Source: Chitinophaga pinensis
GTDB taxonomy: Bacteria > Bacteroidota > Bacteroidia > Chitinophagales > CAMDFR01
Length of the DNA stretch: 64,000 nt
Direction: 5' to 3'
Assembly: GCA_945897725.1 (NCBI GenBank)
Contig: CAMDFR010000002.1
Coordinates: 1-64,000, forward strand
The position numbers and the translations under genes were made by a program. The notes below the pieces were generated by a model. That model saw only the letters and a program-made list of their open reading frames with translations. It did no database searches and was not told the DNA's origin. Shown here one piece after another: positions 50,101 through 59,916 of this stretch (positions are counted from its first letter, which is position 1; each line of letters opens with the position of its first letter).

Positions 50101-50550
50101 CGAGATTGTCAGATTGATACCGATTTAGAGATGTTGATACCAGATAAATATATCAAAAACATCAGCGAAAGGATGAGTATCTATACTGAACTAAATAATA
50201 TCGAGGATGAAGAGCAATTGTTGAAATTCGCCGAAAAACTCGTCGATCGATTCGGTAAAATACCACATCAGGTGGAGGAATTATTCAATGCTATTAGAAT
50301 GAAATGGTGCGCCAAGAGAATGGGTATGGAAAGAATAGTATTTAAGAACAAACAATTGAAATGTTATTTCACGGCAAACGAAAATTCTGCATTTTTTCAA
50401 TCTGTCATTTTTGGCAATATCATGAAGTATATCCAAGAAAACCATAGAGGCGCTTCTCTGAAACAGGCCAATGCCAACTTGGTGCTTTCTTTTGAAGGCA
50501 TAACCACCATGAGTTTTGCCTATCGTAAGTTGACCGAGTTACTGGCTTAG
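47185..50550 (+). CDS. mfd: Transcription-repair coupling factor
   Basis: [87 protein letters not shown]. Confidence 0.97.
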   Translation: [1121 protein letters not shown]

Positions 50551-50675
50551 AATAATACACAGAGTTTTTGAAAATTATTTATATTTGCAAAGAAGCTTGA
50601 TTAGCTGATGCTATTAGCTTGGCAAAAAGATATTACAAAATTATTTTATCATTTACCATCGCTTTTTCTTTCCAT

Positions 50676-51893
50676 ATGAAATCTTTTATAACGAACACTC
50701 TTAATCATCTTTCTATATATGTTTATTCTATCATTTTTGTTTTTTTATGCATAGGTGTTTTTAGTATTTCTAATTTTAAGTTTTTTCCTTCTTTGCTGCT
50801 TTTCTTCATTGTGTTGATCATTGCTTATACCTTATTAGTTCGATTCAAGCCTTTGCAAAATCAGACCTTACAGTTTCTAAAGAATTTCAGCGTCCCAGAA
50901 AACACACAAAAAATGGTGATTTATTTTTTGATCATTATCACTCCGATTTTTATCGTGTATCATTGGTATGTTTTGGGAGGAATACCTACCATTAGAGGCT
51001 ATGGTAGTCATAATTCCTTTTATATTTATCAACTACGAAACTCTGTGACCAAGGCAGGCACTTTTGTCAACTATATGTACAGCTTCGAAACCAAGGCCAT
51101 CCTTCCTTTCCTCATCATGTATTTGTATAAAACAAAGAGCAAATTGTTTTATCCCATTCTCATCATTGGCTCGGCTTATGGTCTTTCTTTAGTCATGAAA
51201 AGCATCATCATTTCTATCTTATTGCCAGTGGGTATTTATTGTGTGTTTGACAGAAAATTTGTTACGGCAGCTATTGTTTTATTGATCACTGTATTGGGTT
51301 TGTTTATGCTTACTTTCTGTGCCAATCCAGCACTTCGCGGAGGCGACACCTATCAGCCAAATGGTAAAAACATAGAAATGCAACAGCCCACCTCTGTTTT
51401 TACTTCTGCCAACAATAGTTTTAAAGGACTTAAAAACAGGGTGATTTATATACCTGGAAAGACCGTCGCCTATTGGTTTTTATGCATTCCAAAACATGCA
51501 CCATTCTTACATGGCGATGGCTATAAACCTATTGCAAAAATAAAGGGAAGACCGTTTCATGATTATTCCACCGAACTCTATCAATATGTTTATCCTACTT
51601 GGTATGCCCAAGGTTTCAGAGGCACCGTCAATTGCGCGTCGTTTATGTACGACTATGCAAATTTTGGAAATTGGGGTATGGTATTGAGCGGTATGGTATT
51701 GGCTATTTTGTTTTACGCGATGTATTTATTGAATAGATATAATCTTGCTGCCTCCACCTCCATGAATGTGATTCATTATTTGATGATTTCATCTTCTTCT
51801 TTAACCACTATGATGTTGTCTGGTGGATGGGGCCTTTTTTTGGCGCTCTTTATGCTCACAAAAGATAAATTAGAAGAGAAAGTTGAAGCCTAA
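50676..51893 (+). CDS. O-antigen/oligosaccharide repeat-unit polymerase-like membrane protein (Wzy-like)
   Basis: Polytopic, large loop with YQYVYPTWYAQGFRGTVNCASFMYDYANFGNWGMV; ATG start at 50676 preferred over TTG at 50619. Confidence 0.6.
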   Translation: MKSFITNTLNHLSIYVYSIIFVFLCIGVFSISNFKFFPSLLLFFIVLIIAYTLLVRFKPLQNQTLQFLKNFSVPENTQKMVIYFLIIITPIFIVYHWYVLGGIPTIRGYGSHNSFYIYQLRNSVTKAGTFVNYMYSFETKAILPFLIMYLYKTKSKLFYPILIIGSAYGLSLVMKSIIISILLPVGIYCVFDRKFVTAAIVLLITVLGLFMLTFCANPALRGGDTYQPNGKNIEMQQPTSVFTSANNSFKGLKNRVIYIPGKTVAYWFLCIPKHAPFLHGDGYKPIAKIKGRPFHDYSTELYQYVYPTWYAQGFRGTVNCASFMYDYANFGNWGMVLSGMVLAILFYAMYLLNRYNLAASTSMNVIHYLMISSSSLTTMMLSGGWGLFLALFMLTKDKLEEKVEA

Positions 51894-51986
51894 GGTTACT
51901 TATACGCCAAGGTTTCTTCAAGTGGAATCATCTTGCTTAGTGACACTCACGAAACAAAGCACGTTCATTCTAATACTATCCAACCA

Positions 51987-53183
51987 ATGAAACGACTGTA
52001 TGCGATTATCGTAGCATGTATTGTGATCGCTTTATTATGGTCGCGAGGCGGTACTAGTATTCCTATTCTTCTGCTCGCTATGTTTTGGTTGTTCAGTGGT
52101 GATTGGAAGGAAAAAGGTGCTCAAATAAAACAACACGCATTACACATTGCCCCTTTTGCAATTTATTTTTTAGTGCATGTCTTTGCTATGCTCTATACAC
52201 CTGATACAGCAAGCGGTTGGACAGATGTTTCAAAGAAATTAAATCTTTTCTTTTTACCTTTTTTACTTTTTAGCATAGGAATATATCTTGCGCCATACAG
52301 AAAGCAAATGTATCAGGTATTTATAGCTACGATTATCCTGTTTTTTCTCGTGGCCGTTTATCTAGCTATTCCGCAGTATAAGGCAGGCAATCAACTCGCT
52401 TTTTTTTATGTGCATTTGGTTAATTTTAGCAATATGCATCCGAGTTATCTTGCTATGTACGCCTTGCTGGCTATAGCTTTGTGTTATGATATGGCAGTGC
52501 GGCATAGCAAAATATATTTGCTGCTTATCTTGCCGCTCTTTGCTTTTATTGTTGTGTTGGTTGCTCGCACGGAGCTCATCATCCTATTTGTGTTGCTGAT
52601 ATTTATTTGGCTATATCATTTTTTGAAAAGAAAAAAATATGTGATAGGTATCGGTGGAGTTGCTTTAATAGTGTTTGTTTCAGTTCTTTCGGTATGGAAA
52701 ATTCCAGAGTTGAATGCCCGTTTTTTTGATGTACTCACCGACAAAAAACAAGTCAAAAATACTTGGTCGATAAAAAACGAAAGAGAATCTATCTGGGATG
52801 TGGCATGGGATCGTATCAAACAGAAGCCAATGCTAGGTGTCGGTACAGGCGCTGGGGCTGCTATTCTGACAGAAGATTTTAAAAAAGATGGCTATATTTT
52901 ATTGGCTAAAAAAACATCTTTAAATAATGTACACAATCAATTTATACAACAGTGGTTTATCTTGGGCGTCTTAGGTTTGCTCTCTTGTTTGTATTTATAT
53001 GCCAATCTTTTTTGGCAAGCCTATGTTTCAAAAAGCTTTATACTCTTCGTCCTGGCGATGATTCTGACAATAGCTTCCCTCACTGAATGCATCTTAGAAT
53101 CGCAAAGCGGAATCGTCTTCTTTGTTCTTTTTTATGCGTTTTTTTTGGTCGAGCAGAAGGAAGAACCAATTACAAATACTTAA
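51987..53183 (+). CDS. O-antigen ligase family protein (Wzy_C/WaaL-like)
   Basis: Polytopic; WDVAWDRIKQKPMLGVGTGAGAAILTEDF...LNNVHNQFIQQWFILGVLGLL; ATG at 51987 preferred. Confidence 0.88.
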   Translation: MKRLYAIIVACIVIALLWSRGGTSIPILLLAMFWLFSGDWKEKGAQIKQHALHIAPFAIYFLVHVFAMLYTPDTASGWTDVSKKLNLFFLPFLLFSIGIYLAPYRKQMYQVFIATIILFFLVAVYLAIPQYKAGNQLAFFYVHLVNFSNMHPSYLAMYALLAIALCYDMAVRHSKIYLLLILPLFAFIVVLVARTELIILFVLLIFIWLYHFLKRKKYVIGIGGVALIVFVSVLSVWKIPELNARFFDVLTDKKQVKNTWSIKNERESIWDVAWDRIKQKPMLGVGTGAGAAILTEDFKKDGYILLAKKTSLNNVHNQFIQQWFILGVLGLLSCLYLYANLFWQAYVSKSFILFVLAMILTIASLTECILESQSGIVFFVLFYAFFLVEQKEEPITNT

Positions 53184-53191
53184 TTTTTTTA

Positions 53192-53279
53192 GGACGTGCC
53201 CCCTGCAAAAAGCCCAGGGGTCATGCTCTCCGCAGTACCCCGATAACTTAACGGGGGTACTGCTTTCGATCATTCACGT
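53192..53279 (-). repeat. Dispersed palindromic element (family P)
   Basis: Reverse complement: TGAATGATCGAAAGCAGTACCCCCGTTAAGTTATCGGGGTACTGCGGAGAGCATGACCCCTGGGCTTTTTGCAGGGGGCACGTCC. Confidence 0.8.
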
Positions 53280-53387
53280 ATAATCTTCGAGCCACTATTT
53301 AACTTTTTTTTCACAATGTCAGGCATTTGTTGCTGCTCATGAGTGGTGAGTGATAGACACAAGAATTGAATGCGTAAAAATCATTTG

Positions 53388-53915
53388 CTACTTTGTCGTT
53401 TCGCTTCCAAGTTCTTGCCCCATTCTTTCATACACGATATCATTGGCTTCCCACAATTCAATTTTGTTTCCCTCAATATCCATGATATGCACAAACTTAC
53501 CATAGTCGTAGGTTTCAATAGTATCTGTCAAGCTAACGCCTTCTTTTTTTAGTTGCTCGACTAAGGCTGTTAAATTATCAACCCTATAATTAATCATGAA
53601 TTCTTTATTGGATGGTTCAAAATATTTTGTCTTTTCAGAAAATGGACTCCATTGTGAAAAACCTTTTTTAGTCGAGTCTTCAGCATGTCTCCATTCAAAG
53701 ACGGTACCATATGGGTTGGTGTTTAAACCTAAGTGTGTTTTATACCACTCTCTCACTTTTTTAGGGTCCTTGCATTTGAAAAAGATACCACCAATGCTGG
53801 TCACCCTTTTTAGTTTGCCATTATCGTTGGGATGATAGCTGATGATAGATTTGAACGCGAAACCAAAACAGAAGGAAGTGAGCAATGCTATGCTTATAAA
53901 GATTATTTTTTTCAT
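53388..53915 (-). CDS. VOC-family (glyoxalase/bleomycin-resistance fold) protein with signal peptide
   Basis: GGIFFKCKDPKKVREWYKTHLGLNTNPYGTVFEWR...ETYDYGKFVHIMDIEGNKIELWE. Confidence 0.92.
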   Translation of the reverse strand: MKKIIFISIALLTSFCFGFAFKSIISYHPNDNGKLKRVTSIGGIFFKCKDPKKVREWYKTHLGLNTNPYGTVFEWRHAEDSTKKGFSQWSPFSEKTKYFEPSNKEFMINYRVDNLTALVEQLKKEGVSLTDTIETYDYGKFVHIMDIEGNKIELWEANDIVYERMGQELGSETTK

Positions 53916-54113
53916 GATGCTATTTTTACAAAGTTAGTTTCTGCACGCCTAATTTTATAATATACAAAGTTGTTCAATTGAACTATAGTCTATAACGGTA
54001 GACTTATACAAGCGATTGACAAGTTCGATTTGTCAAATGATGCATGAGGTTATCGATAGCACGAATGAAAAAACACTCGCGCCAAAAAGAAAATTAATAC
54101 AATATCGAAAACC

Positions 54114-54212
54114 GCGCAAGGGATGGCAGCGATAGCCCACAGCCATGAGGTACGAAGGGCGAGGACTATTAGCGTACAGCCCGGTGGCTCGATGGAGAGC
54201 CGCTGCGAAGGA
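54114..54212 (+). repeat. Dispersed palindromic element (family P), variant
   Basis: GCAAGGGATGGCAGCGATAGCCCACAGCCATGAGGTACGAAGGGC...AGCGTACAGCCCGGTGGCTC. Confidence 0.65.
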
Positions 54213-54292
54213 GAAATTTAATAGAGCCATGCGCCCTTATTCTTCATAATGTTTTGCTATCTTGCTGTTTTAATCATCAAATGTGTAGCGAT

Positions 54293-54526
54293 ATGTGGGA
54301 AGAAAAAAATAATGAATTGTGCCGTGCCTTTGAGTTTGCTGACTTTTCGGAGGCCTTTGCTTTTATGACACAGGTGGCTTTGGTGTCAGAAAAACAGGGG
54401 CATCATCCTTGGTGGAGTAATGTGTGGAACAAAGTGGAGATAAGGCTTTCGACGCATGAGGCGGGCAATACTGTGACAGAAAAAGATAGCTTGTTGGCGG
54501 CGGCGATCGATAAAATTGTTGGCTAG
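54293..54526 (+). CDS. Pterin-4a-carbinolamine dehydratase family protein
   Basis: [65 protein letters not shown]. Confidence 0.88.
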   Translation: MWEEKNNELCRAFEFADFSEAFAFMTQVALVSEKQGHHPWWSNVWNKVEIRLSTHEAGNTVTEKDSLLAAAIDKIVG

Positions 54527-54559
54527 GCGAGTGAGGAAAAGCTTTATCTTTGGCAGCAA

Positions 54560-55033
54560 ATGAATGAGACTTTGTTGGAAATTAGTACAGATGAATTTTA
54601 TATGCGCGAGGCGCTAAAGCTTGCCAGAAGGGCAATGGAAGAAGGAGAGGTGCCGATTGGTGCTTTGTTGGTTTGCAATAATCAGATGATTGCGAAGGCT
54701 TATAATCAAACGGAAAAACTGACGGATACCACGGCGCATGCGGAGATTATTGGCATTACGAGTGCGAGTGAATATTTGGGTGCGAAGTTTTTGAATCAAT
54801 GTACGATGTATGTGACATTAGAGCCATGCATGATGTGTGCAGGTGCGATTAAATGGAGTAGGATTAGCCGACTGGTCATTGGTGCTATGGACGAGAAGGA
54901 GGGCTTTATTTCTAAATATGATGCAGTGGGTGTGCTGCATCCAAAAACATTAGTGACACATGGTATCCTTGCGAATGAGTCGGCACAATTATTAAGGGAG
55001 TTCTTTATGAGTAAAAGAAATGGGAAAGGCTAG
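54560..55033 (+). CDS. tadA: Nucleoside deaminase (tRNA adenosine deaminase)
   Basis: GEVPIGALLVCNNQMIAKAYN, TAHAEIIGI, LEPCMMCAGAIKWSRI. Confidence 0.93.
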   Translation: MNETLLEISTDEFYMREALKLARRAMEEGEVPIGALLVCNNQMIAKAYNQTEKLTDTTAHAEIIGITSASEYLGAKFLNQCTMYVTLEPCMMCAGAIKWSRISRLVIGAMDEKEGFISKYDAVGVLHPKTLVTHGILANESAQLLREFFMSKRNGKG

Positions 55034-55142
55034 GGATCACTCGCTTGGGTTTTTTGACTTGAATGTTGCTGAACTTTTCTATATTCGTGTTTGTTAGACT
55101 AAGACAGTTTAGATTTTAATCACAAAAAATAAATAAAATAAT

Positions 55143-55751
55143 ATGGCATTTGAATTACCAAAATTAGGCTACGAGTATAACGCATTGGAACCACATATTG
55201 ATGCGAAGACAATGGAGATACACCATTCAAAACATCATCAAGCATATGTGACCAACTTGAACAATGCATTGGTAGGAACTGAATGGGAAGGAAAATCTTT
55301 AGAAGAGTTGATGAAAAACATTTCGAAAATTTCACCAGCAGTGAGAAATAATGGAGGTGGACATTTTAATCACTCTTTGTTTTGGACAGTAATCAAACCA
55401 AATGGCGGCGGGAATCCTACAGGTGCCATTGCTGAAGTGATTGACAAAACTTTTGGTTCTTATGATAAGATGAAAGAAGAATTTACGAAAGCAGCAACCA
55501 CCCGTTTTGGTTCTGGTTGGGCTTGGCTTTGTGTAAAAGCAGATAAGAGTATTTGTATTTGCTCTTCGCCAAATCAAGATAATCCAACCATGGATATCTC
55601 TGAATGTCCTGGTACACCTATCTTAGGGTTGGATGTTTGGGAACATGCTTATTATCTACATTATCAAAATCGTCGTCCTGACTATATCGCAGCATTTTAC
55701 AATTTGATTAATTGGGATGAGGTGAACAAAAGATATGCAGCAGCGATCTAA
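55143..55751 (+). CDS. Superoxide dismutase (Fe/Mn)
   Basis: [74 protein letters not shown]. Confidence 0.97.
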   Translation: MAFELPKLGYEYNALEPHIDAKTMEIHHSKHHQAYVTNLNNALVGTEWEGKSLEELMKNISKISPAVRNNGGGHFNHSLFWTVIKPNGGGNPTGAIAEVIDKTFGSYDKMKEEFTKAATTRFGSGWAWLCVKADKSICICSSPNQDNPTMDISECPGTPILGLDVWEHAYYLHYQNRRPDYIAAFYNLINWDEVNKRYAAAI

Positions 55752-55802
55752 TTAGATTTATGCTTTTCTTGTGATAATGATTGCAAGATTTGAATAATAC
55801 AC

Positions 55803-55830
55803 AAAACGCATCTTTATTAAGATGCGTTTT
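55803..55830. terminator. Terminator after sod
   Basis: AAAACGCATCTT-TATT-AAGATGCGTTTT plus T-run; perfect 12-bp stem. Confidence 0.9.
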
Positions 55831-55866
55831 TTTATGCAATGCTGTGATAAGTTTGGAGTGCTATAC

Positions 55867-57834
55867 TTATTGCAACATCAATTGACGAATGTTTTTTACA
55901 GGAATATTTCCGTAGCTTAAGAATTTTTCGTTAAAACTTTTTAGACTAAACTTTTCTCCTTCTTTCTTTTTCATCTCCTCTCGTAGGTCAATAATTTCTT
56001 TAAAACCATTGAAATAGCTGCATAGTTGTACACTTGTTAATTGTGCTCTTTTCCACTTTCCATCTGCTTCTGCTGCTTGTTGAAACGCTTCGGTGATGAG
56101 TAGTTTTTTTGCTTCTTCTTCACTCATGTCTAGAGTGTGCACGCTAATATCAAGTATGGTATTGCATACACTTCTTAAATTCCATTTGTCATACATCAAT
56201 CGCATTTCTGAAGTGTTATCACCATAGCCATTTTCGATCATCATCAATTCGCTATATACTGCCCATCCCTCCACCATAGAGCCATTGCCTAAAATAGTTT
56301 TGATAATACTTGGAGATTGATTGGCATAAATGCCTTGTGTGTAATGGCCAGGAATGGCTTCATGAATGTTTAATATTTGCAGAATATAATCATTGTATTC
56401 GCGTAGGTAGCTTTCTTGTTCCTTCTCGCTCATGTAGGCTAAAGAACCAACATTATAATAGGTGTTTCCATTTTTGTCGTATGGACCTGGAGCAGAGATA
56501 GAAGCACCAGCAACACCGGCCATATAATCTGGTTCTTTTCTTACTTTTAAGGGTTTAGAAGGGTCTAGATATATTAATTTTTTATCGTTGATAAACTTGA
56601 TCAGTAAAGGAATTTGTTTTTCGATATTACTTTGAAAGTTTTCTGGGCTACTATGCTGTGTAGAGATGGTGTCGATTACCATTCTGATAAGCATAAATTT
56701 TTCTGCCGGCATTGGTTTTTCTGGAAAATATTTGCTCCACATTGAGATCGCCAATTGAAGCATGTCTTCGTGCAAGAAAGCCTTACGATCCTTTGCTAGT
56801 TGCAGTAATTCTTTCGTAGAATAATTACTTTGAATATCATACTTAAATTTAGATTCATACAAAACAGCGCGTAATCGAAAGCTTCGAGCGGTGGTAAGGT
56901 CTATGCTTTGAAGAAAAGTGATAAACATTTCTGTACTCGACGCACAAAGGGCTGCTCTGCGAATAAATTCTGCTTTTACATCTGCAGGAAGGGTAGATTT
57001 TTTTAAGGAATCTAAGACGTCTGTCGTAAATACAGAAAGGCCTCCCTTCAATTGAGAGATTGCAAGAGCCGTATGTTCTTTAGTGGGGTTTTGAATATTT
57101 TTGCGAGCAGCAGCATAGTATGCATCTACATAATTCATCTTATTGAATAAGCTCTTAAGTCGTTCGTTCAGGGTTGAGTAATTTTCTGTTAAGATAAAAG
57201 AGAAATTGCCAGCCACATTATACATGGAAGGGTCCCATTGATATTGCTTCAATTGACTACTACTCCATAGGTTTTGTTCAAGAAAATTATTGATTTGCAA
57301 ATAATCCATTTGGTCTGAGGTAGACAGGCTATCCTTATTAATAGCTAGCAACATCGCTTTAGATTTTTGAATAAAGTTAGACTCTCTTAATCTAAATTGA
57401 TCATCAGACACAGTTAGCAAACTATCATAATTATGATAGCCTACACTAGTAGCCCATTCGGGATACATCTTCCAAAGATTTTTAATAAAATTTTCCTTAT
57501 AACTGGCAAAGGCATTTCTAAAACCCATTTTATCTTTGATGCTGAGAGCAATAGGTGCTGGATTATTGCTCTTTATTCCAATGGCGCTTGCAGCATTTGG
57601 ATTTTTGATAAGCGACGGATCGGCGGTAGAGTTGCTATTGTTTGTCTTGTTTTGAGTGCTTAAAAGTTGTTTTAAAGCCACACTATCAACCTTGCCGTTA
57701 CTGGTTAGTCTTGCGGTAGCATTAGCGACTGTTTCATTGTTAACGCCTTGATTGAAGCTGCTGCTATTCGTCTGTGCATAGGACTGGTGAAACAGGAAAC
57801 AGGTGATAAATAATAACATAATACTTTTCTTCAT
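55867..57834 (-). CDS. DUF885 family protein (secreted)
   Basis: LWKMYPEWATSVGYHNYDSLL, NIHEAIPGHYTQGIYANQ, GSMVEGWAVYSELMMIENGYG. Confidence 0.93.
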   Translation of the reverse strand: MKKSIMLLFITCFLFHQSYAQTNSSSFNQGVNNETVANATARLTSNGKVDSVALKQLLSTQNKTNNSNSTADPSLIKNPNAASAIGIKSNNPAPIALSIKDKMGFRNAFASYKENFIKNLWKMYPEWATSVGYHNYDSLLTVSDDQFRLRESNFIQKSKAMLLAINKDSLSTSDQMDYLQINNFLEQNLWSSSQLKQYQWDPSMYNVAGNFSFILTENYSTLNERLKSLFNKMNYVDAYYAAARKNIQNPTKEHTALAISQLKGGLSVFTTDVLDSLKKSTLPADVKAEFIRRAALCASSTEMFITFLQSIDLTTARSFRLRAVLYESKFKYDIQSNYSTKELLQLAKDRKAFLHEDMLQLAISMWSKYFPEKPMPAEKFMLIRMVIDTISTQHSSPENFQSNIEKQIPLLIKFINDKKLIYLDPSKPLKVRKEPDYMAGVAGASISAPGPYDKNGNTYYNVGSLAYMSEKEQESYLREYNDYILQILNIHEAIPGHYTQGIYANQSPSIIKTILGNGSMVEGWAVYSELMMIENGYGDNTSEMRLMYDKWNLRSVCNTILDISVHTLDMSEEEAKKLLITEAFQQAAEADGKWKRAQLTSVQLCSYFNGFKEIIDLREEMKKKEGEKFSLKSFNEKFLSYGNIPVKNIRQLMLQ

Positions 57835-58021
57835 TGGAATAATTTTAGAACGATAAATATAGGAAAATATTTAACTGAAAAACAATAAATATACAGGTGA
57901 AACGTATTGTTATGCTTTCTGGAATTGATTTGCCACACCAATGGCATTTATAAACAAGCAGGATGAATCATGTTTACCACAGGATGGATATTACAATAGA
58001 ATAATACCTTTGACGGAGCAA

Positions 58022-58050
58022 AAAAGCCATCTCATTTGGAGATGGCTTTT
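58022..58050. terminator. Terminator downstream of glmS
   Basis: AAAAGCCATCTC-ATTTG-GAGATGGCTTTT. Confidence 0.88.
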
Positions 58051-58068
58051 GTCTGCGATATTTTATCA

Positions 58069-59913
58069 TTATTCTACGGTAACGCTTTTAGCGAGATTTC
58101 TGGGTTGGTCCACGTTTTTACCTAAATATACTGCGATGTAATAAGAAAGCAATTGCAATGGAATGACAGAGAGTAAAGGACTGAATGGTTCTTCTGTTTC
58201 TGGTATCTCTATGACATGTTCTGCTAGTTCTTTGATGGTATTATCAGCCTTATTAACGATGGCAATAACACGACCTTTTCTAGCAGCTACTTCTTGAATA
58301 TTGCTAATGATTTTTTCGTAAGCACTTTGGTTGGTAGCAACCACTACCACAGGCATTTTTTCGTCAATTAACGCAATAGGACCATGTTTCATTTCAGCTG
58401 CTGGATAGCCTTCTGCATGGATATAGGAAATCTCTTTTAATTTAAGGGCACCTTCAAGAGCCACAGGGAAATTATAGCCACGTCCTAGATATAAAAAGTT
58501 AGGAGCATCTTTCAGCGATTGAGCAATGTTTTTTATTTGTTCGTTGGTATTGTCGATGACTTGTTTCACTTTATCTGGAATACAGTCTAATTCGGTGATG
58601 AGCTGATGGTACCTGCTATCAGAAATTGTTCCTCTTTTGTGAGCGATATAGATAGCCATTAATGACAGAACGGTTACCTGAGCGGTGAATGCTTTAGTAG
58701 AAGCGACACCGATTTCAGGACCAGCATGTGTATAAGATCCAGCGTGTGAGCTTCTAGGTATTGAAGAGCCTACTACATTACAAATACCAATAATTGTCGC
58801 CCCTTTTTGTTTGGCTAATTGAATAGCTGCTAAGGTATCGGCCGTTTCTCCACTTTGAGAAATGGCAATAACTACATCTGTTTCATGAATCACCGGATTT
58901 CTATAACGAAATTCGGAAGCATATTCTACTTCTACCGGAATTCTTGCTAAGTCTTCGAATAAATATTCAGCTACCAAACCTGCATGCCAGCTAGTGCCAC
59001 ACGCTACAATAATAATTCTATTGGCATTGATTAATTTTTGGTCATATTCTTTAATTCCTCCAAGGCGAATATATCCCTCCATGGCATTTAAACGTCCTCT
59101 CATACTGTCTTTGATGGAACGAGGTTGCTCGTGAATCTCCTTAAGCATGAAATGATCATAGCCACCTTTTTCTAACATCTCGAGTTTTAGTTCGAGTTCC
59201 TGAATGTATGGGGTTTTTAATTGATTTTGAATGTTCTTTATGGTAAAACCATTGTTTCTTGTAACGATGGCAATCTCCTCGTCATTAAGGTATACTACGT
59301 TTTTTGTATATTCAACAATTGGAGTGGCGTCCGAAGCCATAAAATATTCGTTTTCACCAACTCCAATCACTAAAGGGCTACCCTTGCGTGCCGCATACAT
59401 GATATCTGGGTTGTTTTTGCACATTAAGACGATGGCATAAGCGCCTGTAACCTCACTTAAGGCTTGTAGTAAGGCTTCTTCTAGTCCAATCTTTTCGTTG
59501 AGCTGAATATCTTCGATTAAATGGATTAAAACTTCAGTATCTGTGTCTGAGACAAAAGTATGCCCACGCTTTACCATTTCTTCTTTAAGAATGGCATAAT
59601 TTTCGATGATTCCGTTGTGAATAAGCGCTAAATCCTTACTTTCAGAATAATGGGGGTGTGCATTTACATCATTCGGAACGCCGTGTGTGGCCCATCTTGT
59701 ATGCCCCATTCCTGAAGTACCTTCTATGTTTTTGCCTTCTAAAAAGTCCTGTAGATTACTTACTTTCCCTTTTGTTTTATAAATATTTAGTTCTTTTCCT
59801 TGTTGTAAAGCGATCCCGGCACTATCATAACCTCTGTATTCTAGTCTTTGTAGACCTTTTATGATGATAGGACAAGCCTCCTTAGAACCGATATATGCAA
59901 CTATACCACACAT
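58069..59913 (-). CDS. glmS: Glutamine--fructose-6-phosphate transaminase (isomerizing)
   Basis: MCGIVAYIGSKEACPIIIKGLQRLEYRGYDSAGIAL, SQSGETADTLAAIQLAK, KEISYIHAEGYPAAEMKHGPIALID, NLAKSVTVE C-terminus. Confidence 0.98.
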   Translation of the reverse strand: MCGIVAYIGSKEACPIIIKGLQRLEYRGYDSAGIALQQGKELNIYKTKGKVSNLQDFLEGKNIEGTSGMGHTRWATHGVPNDVNAHPHYSESKDLALIHNGIIENYAILKEEMVKRGHTFVSDTDTEVLIHLIEDIQLNEKIGLEEALLQALSEVTGAYAIVLMCKNNPDIMYAARKGSPLVIGVGENEYFMASDATPIVEYTKNVVYLNDEEIAIVTRNNGFTIKNIQNQLKTPYIQELELKLEMLEKGGYDHFMLKEIHEQPRSIKDSMRGRLNAMEGYIRLGGIKEYDQKLINANRIIIVACGTSWHAGLVAEYLFEDLARIPVEVEYASEFRYRNPVIHETDVVIAISQSGETADTLAAIQLAKQKGATIIGICNVVGSSIPRSSHAGSYTHAGPEIGVASTKAFTAQVTVLSLMAIYIAHKRGTISDSRYHQLITELDCIPDKVKQVIDNTNEQIKNIAQSLKDAPNFLYLGRGYNFPVALEGALKLKEISYIHAEGYPAAEMKHGPIALIDEKMPVVVVATNQSAYEKIISNIQEVAARKGRVIAIVNKADNTIKELAEHVIEIPETEEPFSPLLSVIPLQLLSYYIAVYLGKNVDQPRNLAKSVTVE

Positions 59914-59916
59914 ATT

